Shown: positions 8,011 to 15,037 of the stretch, piece after piece
Position numbering within the stretch: position 1 is the stretch's first letter
Layout of the letters: every line of letters begins with the position of its first letter
From: CAYIYO01 sp964367715
Lineage (GTDB): Bacteria > Chlamydiota > Chlamydiia > Chlamydiales > Criblamydiaceae
Reading direction: 5' to 3'
Length of the DNA: 15,262 bases
NCBI GenBank assembly: GCA_964367715.1
Contig: CAYIYO010000046.1
Coordinates: 1 to 15,262 of the forward strand
The notes under the pieces: generated by a model
Told to the model about the DNA's origin: nothing
What the model saw: the letters and a program-made list of their open reading frames with translations, nothing else
The model's database searches: none
Position numbers and translations under genes: made by a program

Positions 8011-9084
8011 ATGAAAAAGACGGTCTTAATGCTCTTAATGGGAATGGTTGTTATCAGTAACTTCTCATCCCTTTACGCAAACGAAACAAATGAAACATCA
8101 GCCCTTCCTGAAAACGTTAGCTTCACATCCGATGCCATCATCTTCACCGGCAACGCTAACGTTTCTCTTGCGGAAGAAGTCGCTAACTACCTTGGAATAT
8201 CGTTAGGAAAATCTATTGTAAACCGCTTTAACGACGGAGAAATTCAAATCTCCATTTTAAATAGCGTCCGCAATAAAAATGTATACATCATTCAATCGAA
8301 CTGCCCTTCAAAAAATCAAAGCATTAACGACAGCTTGATGGAACTCTATCTAATGGTCCGCACAATCAAGCGCGCCTCGGCAGCCAGTATCACCGCTGTT
8401 ATCCCTTACTACGGCTATGCGCGACAAGACCGTAAAAGTGCCGCTCGTACTCCTATCTCTGCTGCAGATGTTGCCCTCATGCTAGAAGTAGGCGGAGTGG
8501 ACCGCGTTGTTTCGATCGATCTCCATTGCGGGCAGATCCAAGGCTTTTTCCATTCCATCCCTGTGGATAATCTCTATGCAGGGAAAATGTTTACTTCCTA
8601 CTTTGCGAAAAAACAATTGAAAAATGTTGTTGTGGTTTCTCCCGATGCAGGTGGAGTGTCGCGCGCACGTCAGTTTATCGAAGATTTGGCTAAGGTTGGT
8701 ATCACTTCAGAAATGGCACTCGTCAATAAGCAGCGCTCCCAGGCAGGTGTAGTCGATTCGATGTCTTTGATTGGTGATGTTGAAAATGCTGATGTGATCA
8801 TCATCGACGATATCTGTGACACAGGTGGCACACTAGTTAAAGCCGCTCAGCTATTAAAAGATAGCGGTGCAAAGCGTATCTTCGCAGCGATCACACACCC
8901 CGTTTTCTCTGGAAAAGCACTAAAAACAATTGGCGATTCCATCATCGATGAGATGGTCATTTCCGACACAATCCCTTTAAGAGAAGAGATCCCTGCAAAT
9001 ATCCGCATCATCTCCGTTGGACCCCTTTTAGGAGAAGTCATCCGCCGCATTGAAACAGGAGCCTCCGTTTCCGAGCTATTTTAA
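8011..9084 (+). CDS. prs: Ribose-phosphate pyrophosphokinase with an N-terminal Sec signal peptide
   Basis: PRPP synthetase transfers pyrophosphate from ATP to ribose 5-phosphate. The catalytic part (residues 41-357) is complete: TGNANVSLAEEVANYLG, NRFNDGEI, YYGYARQDRK (133-142), the divalent-ion signature DLHCGQIQGFF (170-180), the flexible-loop KQR (240-242) and the ribose-phosphate loop DDICDTGGT (266-274). Length beyond the extension is normal. The odd part is residues 1-40: two lysines, a run of about 14 hydrophobic residues, then SSLYA before NETN, a textbook signal peptidase I site after Ala23. AAGGA at 7998-8002 supports the start, and no ATG, GTG or TTG occurs in codons 13-41 to allow a normal cytosolic form. 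The location of the enzyme is therefore unclear. Confidence 0.9.
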   Translation: MKKTVLMLLMGMVVISNFSSLYANETNETSALPENVSFTSDAIIFTGNANVSLAEEVANYLGISLGKSIVNRFNDGEIQISILNSVRNKNVYIIQSNCPSKNQSINDSLMELYLMVRTIKRASAASITAVIPYYGYARQDRKSAARTPISAADVALMLEVGGVDRVVSIDLHCGQIQGFFHSIPVDNLYAGKMFTSYFAKKQLKNVVVVSPDAGGVSRARQFIEDLAKVGITSEMALVNKQRSQAGVVDSMSLIGDVENADVIIIDDICDTGGTLVKAAQLLKDSGAKRIFAAITHPVFSGKALKTIGDSIIDEMVISDTIPLREEIPANIRIISVGPLLGEVIRRIETGASVSELF

Positions 9085-9104
9085 TTATTAAGAAAAAATT
9101 AGCA

Positions 9105-9203
9105 CAGAGCCCACCGAGAACACAGAGACAGCAAACCTAGCTTCAAAAATCTCTCTTCGAAAAAAAACTGCATTTTCTCTGTGTTCTCTTTATGCTCTTT
9201 GGT
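9105..9203. repeat. Inverted repeat between convergent genes, possible bidirectional terminator
   Basis: GAGAACACAGAGA (9116-9128) is perfectly complementary to TCTCTGTGTTCTC (9176-9188). A GAGC/GCTC pair lies a few bases outside on each side, so these are two inverted copies of a unit of about 25 bp around a spacer of 47 bp. It sits between the ends of prs and the convergent exoribonuclease gene, where it could fold in both transcripts. The loop is longer than in a normal intrinsic terminator and no U-tract directly follows. Very similar ACAGAGAACACAGAG-type repeats are scattered in many bacterial genomes. Confidence 0.6.
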
Positions 9204-9258
9204 AAAAAATAAAAACAAGATCAGAATTTTAGGACCTCCACCGAAGATGTTTTAGAAT

Positions 9259-10719
9259 TTAATTTTTTAAAATAAAATCAATAAATCCTTTCTGAATGTT
9301 CACAGATTCTAACTGAACGGTTACCCGATCGCCTATTTGTAGATGATTAGGAATTCCTCGCACAATCCGCCCTTCTACCACAGGCTTAAAAAGACGTACC
9401 CATGTCCCTTTCTCGTTTATCCCAGTGATAATTCCGTCGAAAAACTTTCCTATTTCAGAAGAAAGAAGTATCGCCGCCGCAGATTTACTCACTTGCCGCT
9501 CGACTTTTACCGCCGCATCTTCTTGTGCGCTACAATGCGCAGCAAGCTGTCTCAATTCTTCTAATCCATATGGAGATTTCTCTTTTGCTAGATATGCTTT
9601 GTATTGGCGCTGCGAAATGAGATCGGGATAGCGTCGATTCGGTGCTGTGGAATGCGTGTAGTCAGACAATGCAAGAGCAAAGTGTCCGGTCTCACGTGCA
9701 TCCCCATTTTCTACGACGTATTCGCCCTTACCTAATAATTTGATGATCGTCAGAGAAATGTCGGGAAATGCATCAGGATCCGCCGCTTTGCGTTTAATAA
9801 GAAACGCATCAAGTGCTTTAGAATCAGGTTCAGAAGGAAGCTTTTCTCCATATGTCTGTGCAACTTCTACGATGCGATTCCAATATTTAGGAATACGCAC
9901 AACGCGTCTTAGGTTTGGAATCCGGACTTTTTTAAAAAAATTTGCGACGCACATATTTGACGCAATCATAAATTCTTCAATAAGCTGATGAGCAAAGTTA
10001 TGCGTAGAAGATTGAATGACAATTTCATTATTTCCTTCTACTTTGACTTGCCCTTCGGACGATTCCAATGTTAAGGATCCGGCCGCATGCCTTTTTTTCT
10101 TTAACAACTGCGCGACTTCATGTTGTATTTTAAGGGCATTTTCTAAACCAGTTACCTGTTCAATTTTCTGAGGAATTGAATTTTTCCCTTCTAACCATGC
10201 TCCTACACCACTGTATGTTAGTTTAGCATAATTGTGTACGCGTGCTTGAGAAATTGAAGAATTTTCGATGTTTCCCTTGTCGTCAATTTCCATCTTTACA
10301 ACCATCGCTATCCTGTCTTCATTTTCATTTAAAGAGGTAAGATTCGTCGAAAGCTTTTCCGGAAGCATTGGAAAGATTTTCTTTGGTGTGTAAACAGAAG
10401 TGGTGTTGAGTCTTGCATGAAGATCTATCGGAGAGTCTTTTGGAACCAATGCTGCCACATCGGCTACTGCGACCCATACTATTTTTTTATTTGTCGGCGT
10501 TTTTTCGGCATAGGTGAGCTGATCCAAATCCTGCGAGTCATCGTTGTCGATCGAACACCACAACAAAGAACGCAAATCATCACAATCAGTTGTACAGGAT
10601 GCTGGCTTGGTAATGTGAGAGAGTTGCTCTAATTCTTCACTGGAAAAATCTGGATCTAACCCTCTTTCTCGCATGATTTTAGTCGCTAGCTGGGCAAGGT
10701 CCGGGATGGCTTCTAACAT
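9259..10719 (-). CDS. RNB-domain exoribonuclease (RNase II/R superfamily)
   Basis: About 486 residues. The RNB catalytic centre is visible as SIDNDDSQDLDQ (about 57-68): the metal-binding aspartates of the IDxxDxxDxDD motif are kept, but the last Asp is Gln, a DLDQ form also found in actinobacterial RNB proteins. Further family marks are VAVADVAALVP, the YTPKKIFPMLPEKLSTNLTSLN block, LIEEFMIASN and the YTHSTAPNRRYPDLISQRQ nucleotide-binding block. The C-terminal 65 residues (GKFFDGIITGINEKGTWVRL to the end) look like an S1-type RNA-binding barrel. The two N-terminal cold-shock domains of E. coli RNase II/R are absent. GAGAGG at 10725-10730 favours the second of two adjacent ATGs. The gene follows the SRPBCC gene by about a dozen bases. 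Confidence 0.88.
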   Translation of the reverse strand: MLEAIPDLAQLATKIMRERGLDPDFSSEELEQLSHITKPASCTTDCDDLRSLLWCSIDNDDSQDLDQLTYAEKTPTNKKIVWVAVADVAALVPKDSPIDLHARLNTTSVYTPKKIFPMLPEKLSTNLTSLNENEDRIAMVVKMEIDDKGNIENSSISQARVHNYAKLTYSGVGAWLEGKNSIPQKIEQVTGLENALKIQHEVAQLLKKKRHAAGSLTLESSEGQVKVEGNNEIVIQSSTHNFAHQLIEEFMIASNMCVANFFKKVRIPNLRRVVRIPKYWNRIVEVAQTYGEKLPSEPDSKALDAFLIKRKAADPDAFPDISLTIIKLLGKGEYVVENGDARETGHFALALSDYTHSTAPNRRYPDLISQRQYKAYLAKEKSPYGLEELRQLAAHCSAQEDAAVKVERQVSKSAAAILLSSEIGKFFDGIITGINEKGTWVRLFKPVVEGRIVRGIPNHLQIGDRVTVQLESVNIQKGFIDFILKN

Positions 10720-10731
10720 CATTACCTCTCA

Positions 10732-11199
10732 TTATGATTCGGAATAGATACCGAAAATTTCTTCTAATTTGGTTCGACGGTATGCGAAGATTTCTTCTAT
10801 GTCGCTTTTGATTTTTAAATGATTAAGTAACTTTCCTAAAAAACCAAAAGGAACTTTATAGGAGATGGTGTCGACCATTTCAACACCACCGGAAATTGCA
10901 TAAAAGCGGTGCTCATGGTGCCAAAATTTATACGGTCCAAATCGCTGTTCATCAATAAAATATGTTAACTCTTCTACATGCGTGATTTCAGTCACCCATT
11001 CAATAGGAAAGTTAAGCACCGGCCGAATGGTATAAGCAATGAGTTGGCCCGGATACATTTTTCCTTCATACGAAGCCGACTTCATCTTAAAGTCTAAATG
11101 AGTCGGAGTAATGGTCTTTAAATTAGCTGGAGAAGAAAAAAATTCCCAGCATTCTTCTAAGGACAGAGGAACACGTTGTCGGTATTTTAGAGTAAACAT
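10732..11199 (-). CDS. SRPBCC (START/Bet v1-like) ligand-binding protein
   Basis: A 155-residue soluble protein with the hallmarks of the helix-grip SRPBCC fold. It begins with LKYRQRVPLSLEECWEFFSSPANLKTITPTHLDF, the classic first strand and N-terminal helix. In the middle are WVTEITHVEELTYFIDEQRFGPYKFWHHEHRFYAISGGVEM, and it closes with a long C-terminal helix (DIEEIFAYRRTKLEEIFG). Family members bind hydrophobic ligands in a cavity, or act as cyclases or chaperones for lipids. The ligand here is unknown. It is the third gene of the minus-strand aroG unit, 30 bp after the lipoprotein gene and just before the exoribonuclease. The ribosome binding site is weak, so translation may depend on the upstream gene. 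Confidence 0.8.
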   Translation of the reverse strand: MFTLKYRQRVPLSLEECWEFFSSPANLKTITPTHLDFKMKSASYEGKMYPGQLIAYTIRPVLNFPIEWVTEITHVEELTYFIDEQRFGPYKFWHHEHRFYAISGGVEMVDTISYKVPFGFLGKLLNHLKIKSDIEEIFAYRRTKLEEIFGIYSES

Positions 11200-11205
11200 A
11201 CGAAT

Positions 11206-11236
11206 CCATTGGTTAATGTTTTTTTTACATTAATGG
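11206..11236. other. Short hairpin at the lipoprotein-SRPBCC gene junction
   Basis: CCATT (11206-11210) and AATGT (11215-11219) pair with ACATT and AATGG (11227-11236) around a run of seven T, giving a 10-bp stem with a 4-nt bulge that spans the lipoprotein stop codon. It is AT-rich and weak. It could slightly separate expression of the two genes, but I would not call it a terminator. Confidence 0.3.
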
Positions 11237-11793
11237 AATAGATGCGGAATTACAACGGAATATACCGCTCGTGATTCAACATTTGGTTTTTCTACCTCGT
11301 CATCATCTTCGTTGTCGTCATCAGTTTCTTCTTCGGGTGGAGGGGGATCGATGAGGATAAGATCAGTCCATAATTGGTGGCACCATTCATCTAAAATTTG
11401 ATCGCCTTTTATCAACTCTGCTTTGTAAGTAAGAATACCCCCTTTTTCAAAATAATCCTCGTTGATTAACGTAAAGAGATAGAGTCCATGGCTTTTAATT
11501 AAAAAAATTTCTTTATATTCTTGGGTGTGGTTGCGATAAATAAGATGCAGCGCAACTTTCAACTCTTCTTCACGCAGCCACTCGCGAGGAACCGACCATG
11601 ACATAATGAGGCGCTGACCAATAGGAGGGCAATAAAGCAAAGGATCGGGGGTTCCGACATGATAACTCGCTAAATTTTCCCGGCTTAAATAGTCGGTTTG
11701 CAGATGCAAGTGGTGTTTCATGCATCCTGTTGTCATTAACAAAGGACTTAAGAAGAGAAAGTAGAGGCAGATTCTTTTTAAGAGTGTTGGCAT
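11230..11793 (-). CDS. Small putative lipoprotein with acidic C-terminal tail
   Basis: A 187-residue protein of unknown function. Residues 1-24 form a signal peptide with a basic start, a hydrophobic core and a plausible lipobox ending in Cys24 (LLMTTGC), although position -3 is Thr and not the usual Leu. The mature part includes YHVGTPDPLLYCPPIGQRL and a predicted beta-rich body (ALHLIYRN, YKEIFLI, GLYLFTL, LTYKAELI). A proline run (150-153) and a very acidic stretch (154-168, about a dozen Asp/Glu) follow. The tail EKPNVESRAVY (168-178) recurs almost exactly at the window start. The gene overlaps the end of aroG by 16 bp. From memory, Chlamydia trachomatis also has a conserved hypothetical gene after aroG, but I could not check this. 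Confidence 0.75.
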   Translation of the reverse strand: MPTLLKRICLYFLFLSPLLMTTGCMKHHLHLQTDYLSRENLASYHVGTPDPLLYCPPIGQRLIMSWSVPREWLREEELKVALHLIYRNHTQEYKEIFLIKSHGLYLFTLINEDYFEKGGILTYKAELIKGDQILDEWCHQLWTDLILIDPPPPEEETDDDNEDDDEVEKPNVESRAVYSVVIPHLFH

Positions 11794-12848
11794 AGCTCTT
11801 TTTCATTTAAAAGTTGCTCCAACGCCCACCGGACAAGATATTCTGTTGATTCCCATCCCAAGCAAGAATCCGTCAATGAGAGGTACGGCAACGGCTGCAC
11901 GCCTTTCAGCGGATGCTCTTGCTTTCCCGCTTCAATATTGCTTTCCAACAAAATGCCGCGAATATTTTTATTTCCTTCAATGTATTGATGGATGACGGAC
12001 TGAAAGACAAAGGGTTGATTTTCGTGGCGGCGTCTCGAGTTATCATGAGAGCAGTCGATAAGAACGCGGGCCGGAATTTCCGATGCCTTCAACAGCTGCA
12101 GCGCATGTTCAATCGAAGCCGGATCATAATTAGAATTTTCTTCTCCGCCTCTCAGCACAAGGTGAGCATTGACATTTCCTTGCGTCTTCACTAAAGAGAT
12201 TTTGCCTTCTTCATTTATACCAACAAAAGTATTCGGATGGCTCGCCGCAAGGATGGCATTGACGGCAATTTGTGGATTCCCCGCAGTGCTATTTTTAAAA
12301 GCAACCGGCATAGGAAGTCCGCTGGCCATCTCGCGATGTGGCTGCGACTCTGTCGTCCGTGCGCCGATGCATCCCCAAGAGACAAGGTCAGAAAAGTAGA
12401 CAGAGGTCAAAGGATCCAAAAACTCCACAGCGCAGGGCATTCCAATTTCAGCAAGGGCCATCAACAGCTGTCGTGTCAGGTGCAGTCCTTTTTGAATGTC
12501 GTGTGTCCCGTCGAAGGTGGGATCATTCAATAGTCCTTTCCATCCCACTGCTGTTCGCGGCTTTTCATAATAGACTCGCATCACAATAAAAAAATGGTCC
12601 GCGCTCTCCTGGGCCAATTTCTTTAAACGAATCGCATACTCCTTAGCTGCCGTCACATCGTGAATAGAGCACGGCCCCGCAATCAACAGCAAACGCGTAT
12701 CTTCTCCCTTCAATATTTTATTAATAGTCGCACGCGACTCCTCAATAAAATGCCGGGTCTTTTCAACTAGGGGAAACCGTTCTTTCACTTCTAAGGGTGA
12801 AGAAAGAAGAACTCGACTACCGCTTGTTGATTTGGAAAGACTCGACAT
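11778..12848 (-). CDS. aroG: DAHP synthase (3-deoxy-7-phosphoheptulonate synthase), AroFGH class
   Basis: The first enzyme of the shikimate pathway condenses phosphoenolpyruvate and erythrose 4-phosphate. The 356-residue form starting at 12848 (MSSLSKST) matches the usual length of about 350. Class I alpha motifs are complete: GPCSIHD with the metal-binding Cys60, MRVYYEKPRTAVGWKG (90-105), GARTTESQPHRE, KNSTAG, HLVLRGG, DCSHDNSRR and SNIEAGKQ. The N-terminal region that carries the feedback site in E. coli AroG is present, so allosteric control by an aromatic amino acid is possible, but its specificity cannot be read. An in-frame ATG at 12881 would add 11 residues and has no better ribosome site. 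This is the first gene of a four-gene minus-strand unit, divergent from the glycosidase-like gene. Confidence 0.95.
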   Translation of the reverse strand: MSSLSKSTSGSRVLLSSPLEVKERFPLVEKTRHFIEESRATINKILKGEDTRLLLIAGPCSIHDVTAAKEYAIRLKKLAQESADHFFIVMRVYYEKPRTAVGWKGLLNDPTFDGTHDIQKGLHLTRQLLMALAEIGMPCAVEFLDPLTSVYFSDLVSWGCIGARTTESQPHREMASGLPMPVAFKNSTAGNPQIAVNAILAASHPNTFVGINEEGKISLVKTQGNVNAHLVLRGGEENSNYDPASIEHALQLLKASEIPARVLIDCSHDNSRRRHENQPFVFQSVIHQYIEGNKNIRGILLESNIEAGKQEHPLKGVQPLPYLSLTDSCLGWESTEYLVRWALEQLLNEKELCQHS

Positions 12849-12911
12849 ATGAAATTTTCTGCTGTAAGATTCTGGATACATTTAAAACTAGCAAATTGGC
12901 CTTTAAAAATC

Positions 12912-14477
12912 ATGAAGAATGTCATAGAGATCGCAAAAGGAATCGTTCAAGAATACCACCGCTTTCCAAAGGGATGCTCCCGTCCCACAATCCGCTGCTA
13001 CGCCATTGGAGAAAACCCTACATCAGAGGCGTTTAGGATTCGTCCCATGGCACGCGAATGGCAAGTCGATGCCGAAGGAGTGTTAGGCGCGGTCTACGGC
13101 GCAACCTATGCAGCAGCAATTTTAAAAAGTGGTCACCACACGCTTCTTTCAAATAAATATGTGTCGCCAAAGTTTCCTGTTAGGGGAGTATGGATCTCCT
13201 CATCCACTCCTTTGTCCAATTCTTCTGCCATTTCCCGTCGTCTTCTCGAAACCGGACATAACACTGTTGTTGCCGACAGCTGCTCATTAAACGAGACGGA
13301 TATCCAGGAATTGCAAAATCATAAAATTCAAGTGACTCTTACGCTGGCCAATACAGATGCTCCTTTTTGCCCTCTTGATAAGGCGTGGAGTGAAAGTATA
13401 AAAAAACTTTTTGATACAAAGTCTTCTGCTCAAGCAATTTTATGGACGAGTGGCCTTCTCAACTCTCATTTTTTTAGAGACCCCGCCGCACGGGATGCAA
13501 CACTCGCCGACCTTGTACGCGCAGAAATGCGCTTCTTAGAAAAAATCATCGAAAAAAATAAGAAATTAATTTTTTATATTCCGACAAAAGATCACACAGA
13601 TGCCACACAGCAGATGCACTGGCTACCTGCTCTTATTGACGATGCAGGTCCGCGCACGACGATTGCTTTTTCCGCCGTTGCCGGCGAACCGACGCATGAC
13701 CACCTTCCTTTACATCCGTTATGGAATTTTTTTCGTACGGATCCGATTCCTTCTCGAACGCCTCTATTGCCCATCATCAATGCAGGTGCAGTGGCACAGG
13801 GCGGGGGACTATGGCCGTATGTGAATATCGACATGTTGCAGCACATTCATTCACGATTAAATCCTCTTCATTTTCAGGGAGCCCTTCATCTTGCTCCGGC
13901 ATTCCCTGTTCAAGGTTCTTTTTTGGATGCCGGTCTATGGACAGCAGGCGCCTCACTCTGGTTGGGGATAGATCCGGTGCGCTGCTTCGAAACATGGACA
14001 GAAGCGTTTCGTCCGGTCCTAAACACGCCTGCAGTAAGTGCTGCAATGGAAGAGGGACGGCAGATTACCCTTGCGATGAGTCGATTACGCTTTTCTACTC
14101 AAAAGCCAGAAGAATATCGCGCCTGCGCGGAAAGTTTATGGGCGCGCCTTGAGGTACTGCAGATCTCAATTAAAGATCCACAGTTTCCAACAGAGGAAGG
14201 GCGGGCCGCTCTTTCACACTATTTTTTATCGTTTATTCGCGACATGCGCAAGATGATTGCCCACACGCTTCAGATGGCGCAGCAGCCGTTTTCAAAAATG
14301 ATTTCACAAGAAGAGATGCAAGAGAGCTTTTGGGCCTCAGCACAAGCAGAAAGTGCTCAAGGGATACGTCCTTCCGGACAGCTGAGTCTCCCCACAATTC
14401 CATGTAGAGGAAAAGAGGGGAGCGTCCTCCACCACATGTTTACTGAGTCATGGATTGAGAACGGGCTGCGCGGTTAA
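12912..14477 (+). CDS. Putative GH67-like (alpha-glucuronidase-related) glycosidase-fold protein
   Basis: About 521 residues, not recognised with certainty. An N-terminal domain ends in REWQVDAEGVLGAVYGATYAAAIL, like the accessory domain of GH20/GH67 enzymes. FPVRGVWISSST then resembles the entry into a TIM barrel, and RLLETGHNTVVADSC with LQNHKIQVTLTLANTDAPFCPLDKAW recalls the order seen in GH67 (IGINGxVxNN, then PLDPxVxxWW). Farther on are SAVAGEPTHDHLPLHPLW and INAGAVAQGGGLWPYVNID. I do not see the KANSEGQPGP-type catalytic segment of true alpha-glucuronidases; TSGLLNSHFFRDP stands roughly in its place. No signal peptide is evident. The start is uncertain: 12912 is preferred, but 12849 (21 residues longer) is open, and neither has a clear ribosome site. 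The 3' end overlaps the next gene by 38 bp. Confidence 0.5.
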   Translation: MKNVIEIAKGIVQEYHRFPKGCSRPTIRCYAIGENPTSEAFRIRPMAREWQVDAEGVLGAVYGATYAAAILKSGHHTLLSNKYVSPKFPVRGVWISSSTPLSNSSAISRRLLETGHNTVVADSCSLNETDIQELQNHKIQVTLTLANTDAPFCPLDKAWSESIKKLFDTKSSAQAILWTSGLLNSHFFRDPAARDATLADLVRAEMRFLEKIIEKNKKLIFYIPTKDHTDATQQMHWLPALIDDAGPRTTIAFSAVAGEPTHDHLPLHPLWNFFRTDPIPSRTPLLPIINAGAVAQGGGLWPYVNIDMLQHIHSRLNPLHFQGALHLAPAFPVQGSFLDAGLWTAGASLWLGIDPVRCFETWTEAFRPVLNTPAVSAAMEEGRQITLAMSRLRFSTQKPEEYRACAESLWARLEVLQISIKDPQFPTEEGRAALSHYFLSFIRDMRKMIAHTLQMAQQPFSKMISQEEMQESFWASAQAESAQGIRPSGQLSLPTIPCRGKEGSVLHHMFTESWIENGLRG

Positions 14478-14943
14478 AAATTTGTCCCGCAAAATACGAT
14501 TGCGTATTGGAAGCATCGATTTTCATGAATTCGTTGGCATCGTATACTTTGTATAAAGCATGATTATGATTTTCCATTCTCTTTAAAATAATATCTTTTA
14601 TTATGTCCCTATTACATTTTTGATACATTTCTTGTTCAGATTCATTAAAGCAAGAAAGAAAAGTTGTTCCTTGTAACAGAGTCATCGCATAGGCGGTGCA
14701 AAAGTAGGAAACAAGATTCCCATTTTCGTCTTTTAGTGGCTGACCCAATAAAAGGTCGGCTGCAGCATAGGCGGCGCGCGTTTTTGCAGCTTCAGCACCA
14801 CTAACAATTTGACGTTTAAATGCACTCCCTATCATTTTCGGCATTGAAAATTGATTAATTTCTTTGGCTAATTTTGCTTTCGCCTGGTTGACAAATCGAC
14901 TTTCTTCCGGAGAAAGTGGGGTTTTCTTTTTTAATTTATCCAA
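14440..14943 (-). CDS. Hypothetical protein whose 5' end is interrupted by a mobile element
   Basis: A 167-residue protein that I do not recognise. It has a basic, lysine-rich N-terminus (MDKLKKKTPLSPEE), a central alanine-rich segment (about residues 51-64) and several cysteines, with no signal peptide or clear membrane span. The only start at this length is TTG at 14943. It lies five bases from the left boundary of the element at 14949-15243, and no ribosome binding site lies upstream now. If the element is removed, an AGAGG stands 9 nt before this TTG and a stop codon lies directly upstream in frame, so the full coding region may survive but be poorly translated. It converges on the glycosidase-like gene with a 38-bp overlap. 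Confidence 0.6.
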   Translation of the reverse strand: MDKLKKKTPLSPEESRFVNQAKAKLAKEINQFSMPKMIGSAFKRQIVSGAEAAKTRAAYAAADLLLGQPLKDENGNLVSYFCTAYAMTLLQGTTFLSCFNESEQEMYQKCNRDIIKDIILKRMENHNHALYKVYDANEFMKIDASNTQSYFAGQIFNRAARSQSMTQ

Positions 14944-14948
14944 TTGAC

Positions 14949-14988
14949 GAGGTGGAAACCCAGTGCTTTAGCTCTGGGAGGAAACCTC
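14949..14988 (+). repeat. Left-end subterminal hairpin of the element
   Basis: CCCAGTGC (14959-14966) pairs with GCTCTGGG (14971-14978) around a TTTA loop, with one T-T mismatch. GAGGT and ACCTC pair outside it after an internal loop. IS200/IS605 left ends carry such an imperfect hairpin a few bases inside the cleavage site. Confidence 0.7.
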
Positions 14989-15001
14989 GTTCCTCTTTAC
15001 T

Positions 15002-15030
15002 TTGCTTTAATTCCTTAAGTTTAGTACAAT
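15002..15030 (+). promoter_or_regulatory. Possible promoter of the omega-RNA-like region
   Basis: TTGCTT (15002-15007) and TACAAT (15025-15030) are separated by exactly 17 bp. The -10 matches five of six consensus positions and the -35 three. Transcription would begin near 15038, just before the first hairpin of the structured region, and run out through the right end. Confidence 0.4.
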
Positions 15031-15037
15031 TTTTTTT

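Noticed and set aside
12849..12911. Earlier ATG start for the glycosidase-like protein
   Set aside because: It would abut the aroG start directly with no room for separate promoters, has no ribosome site, and adds 21 residues of no recognisable character. It remains possible.
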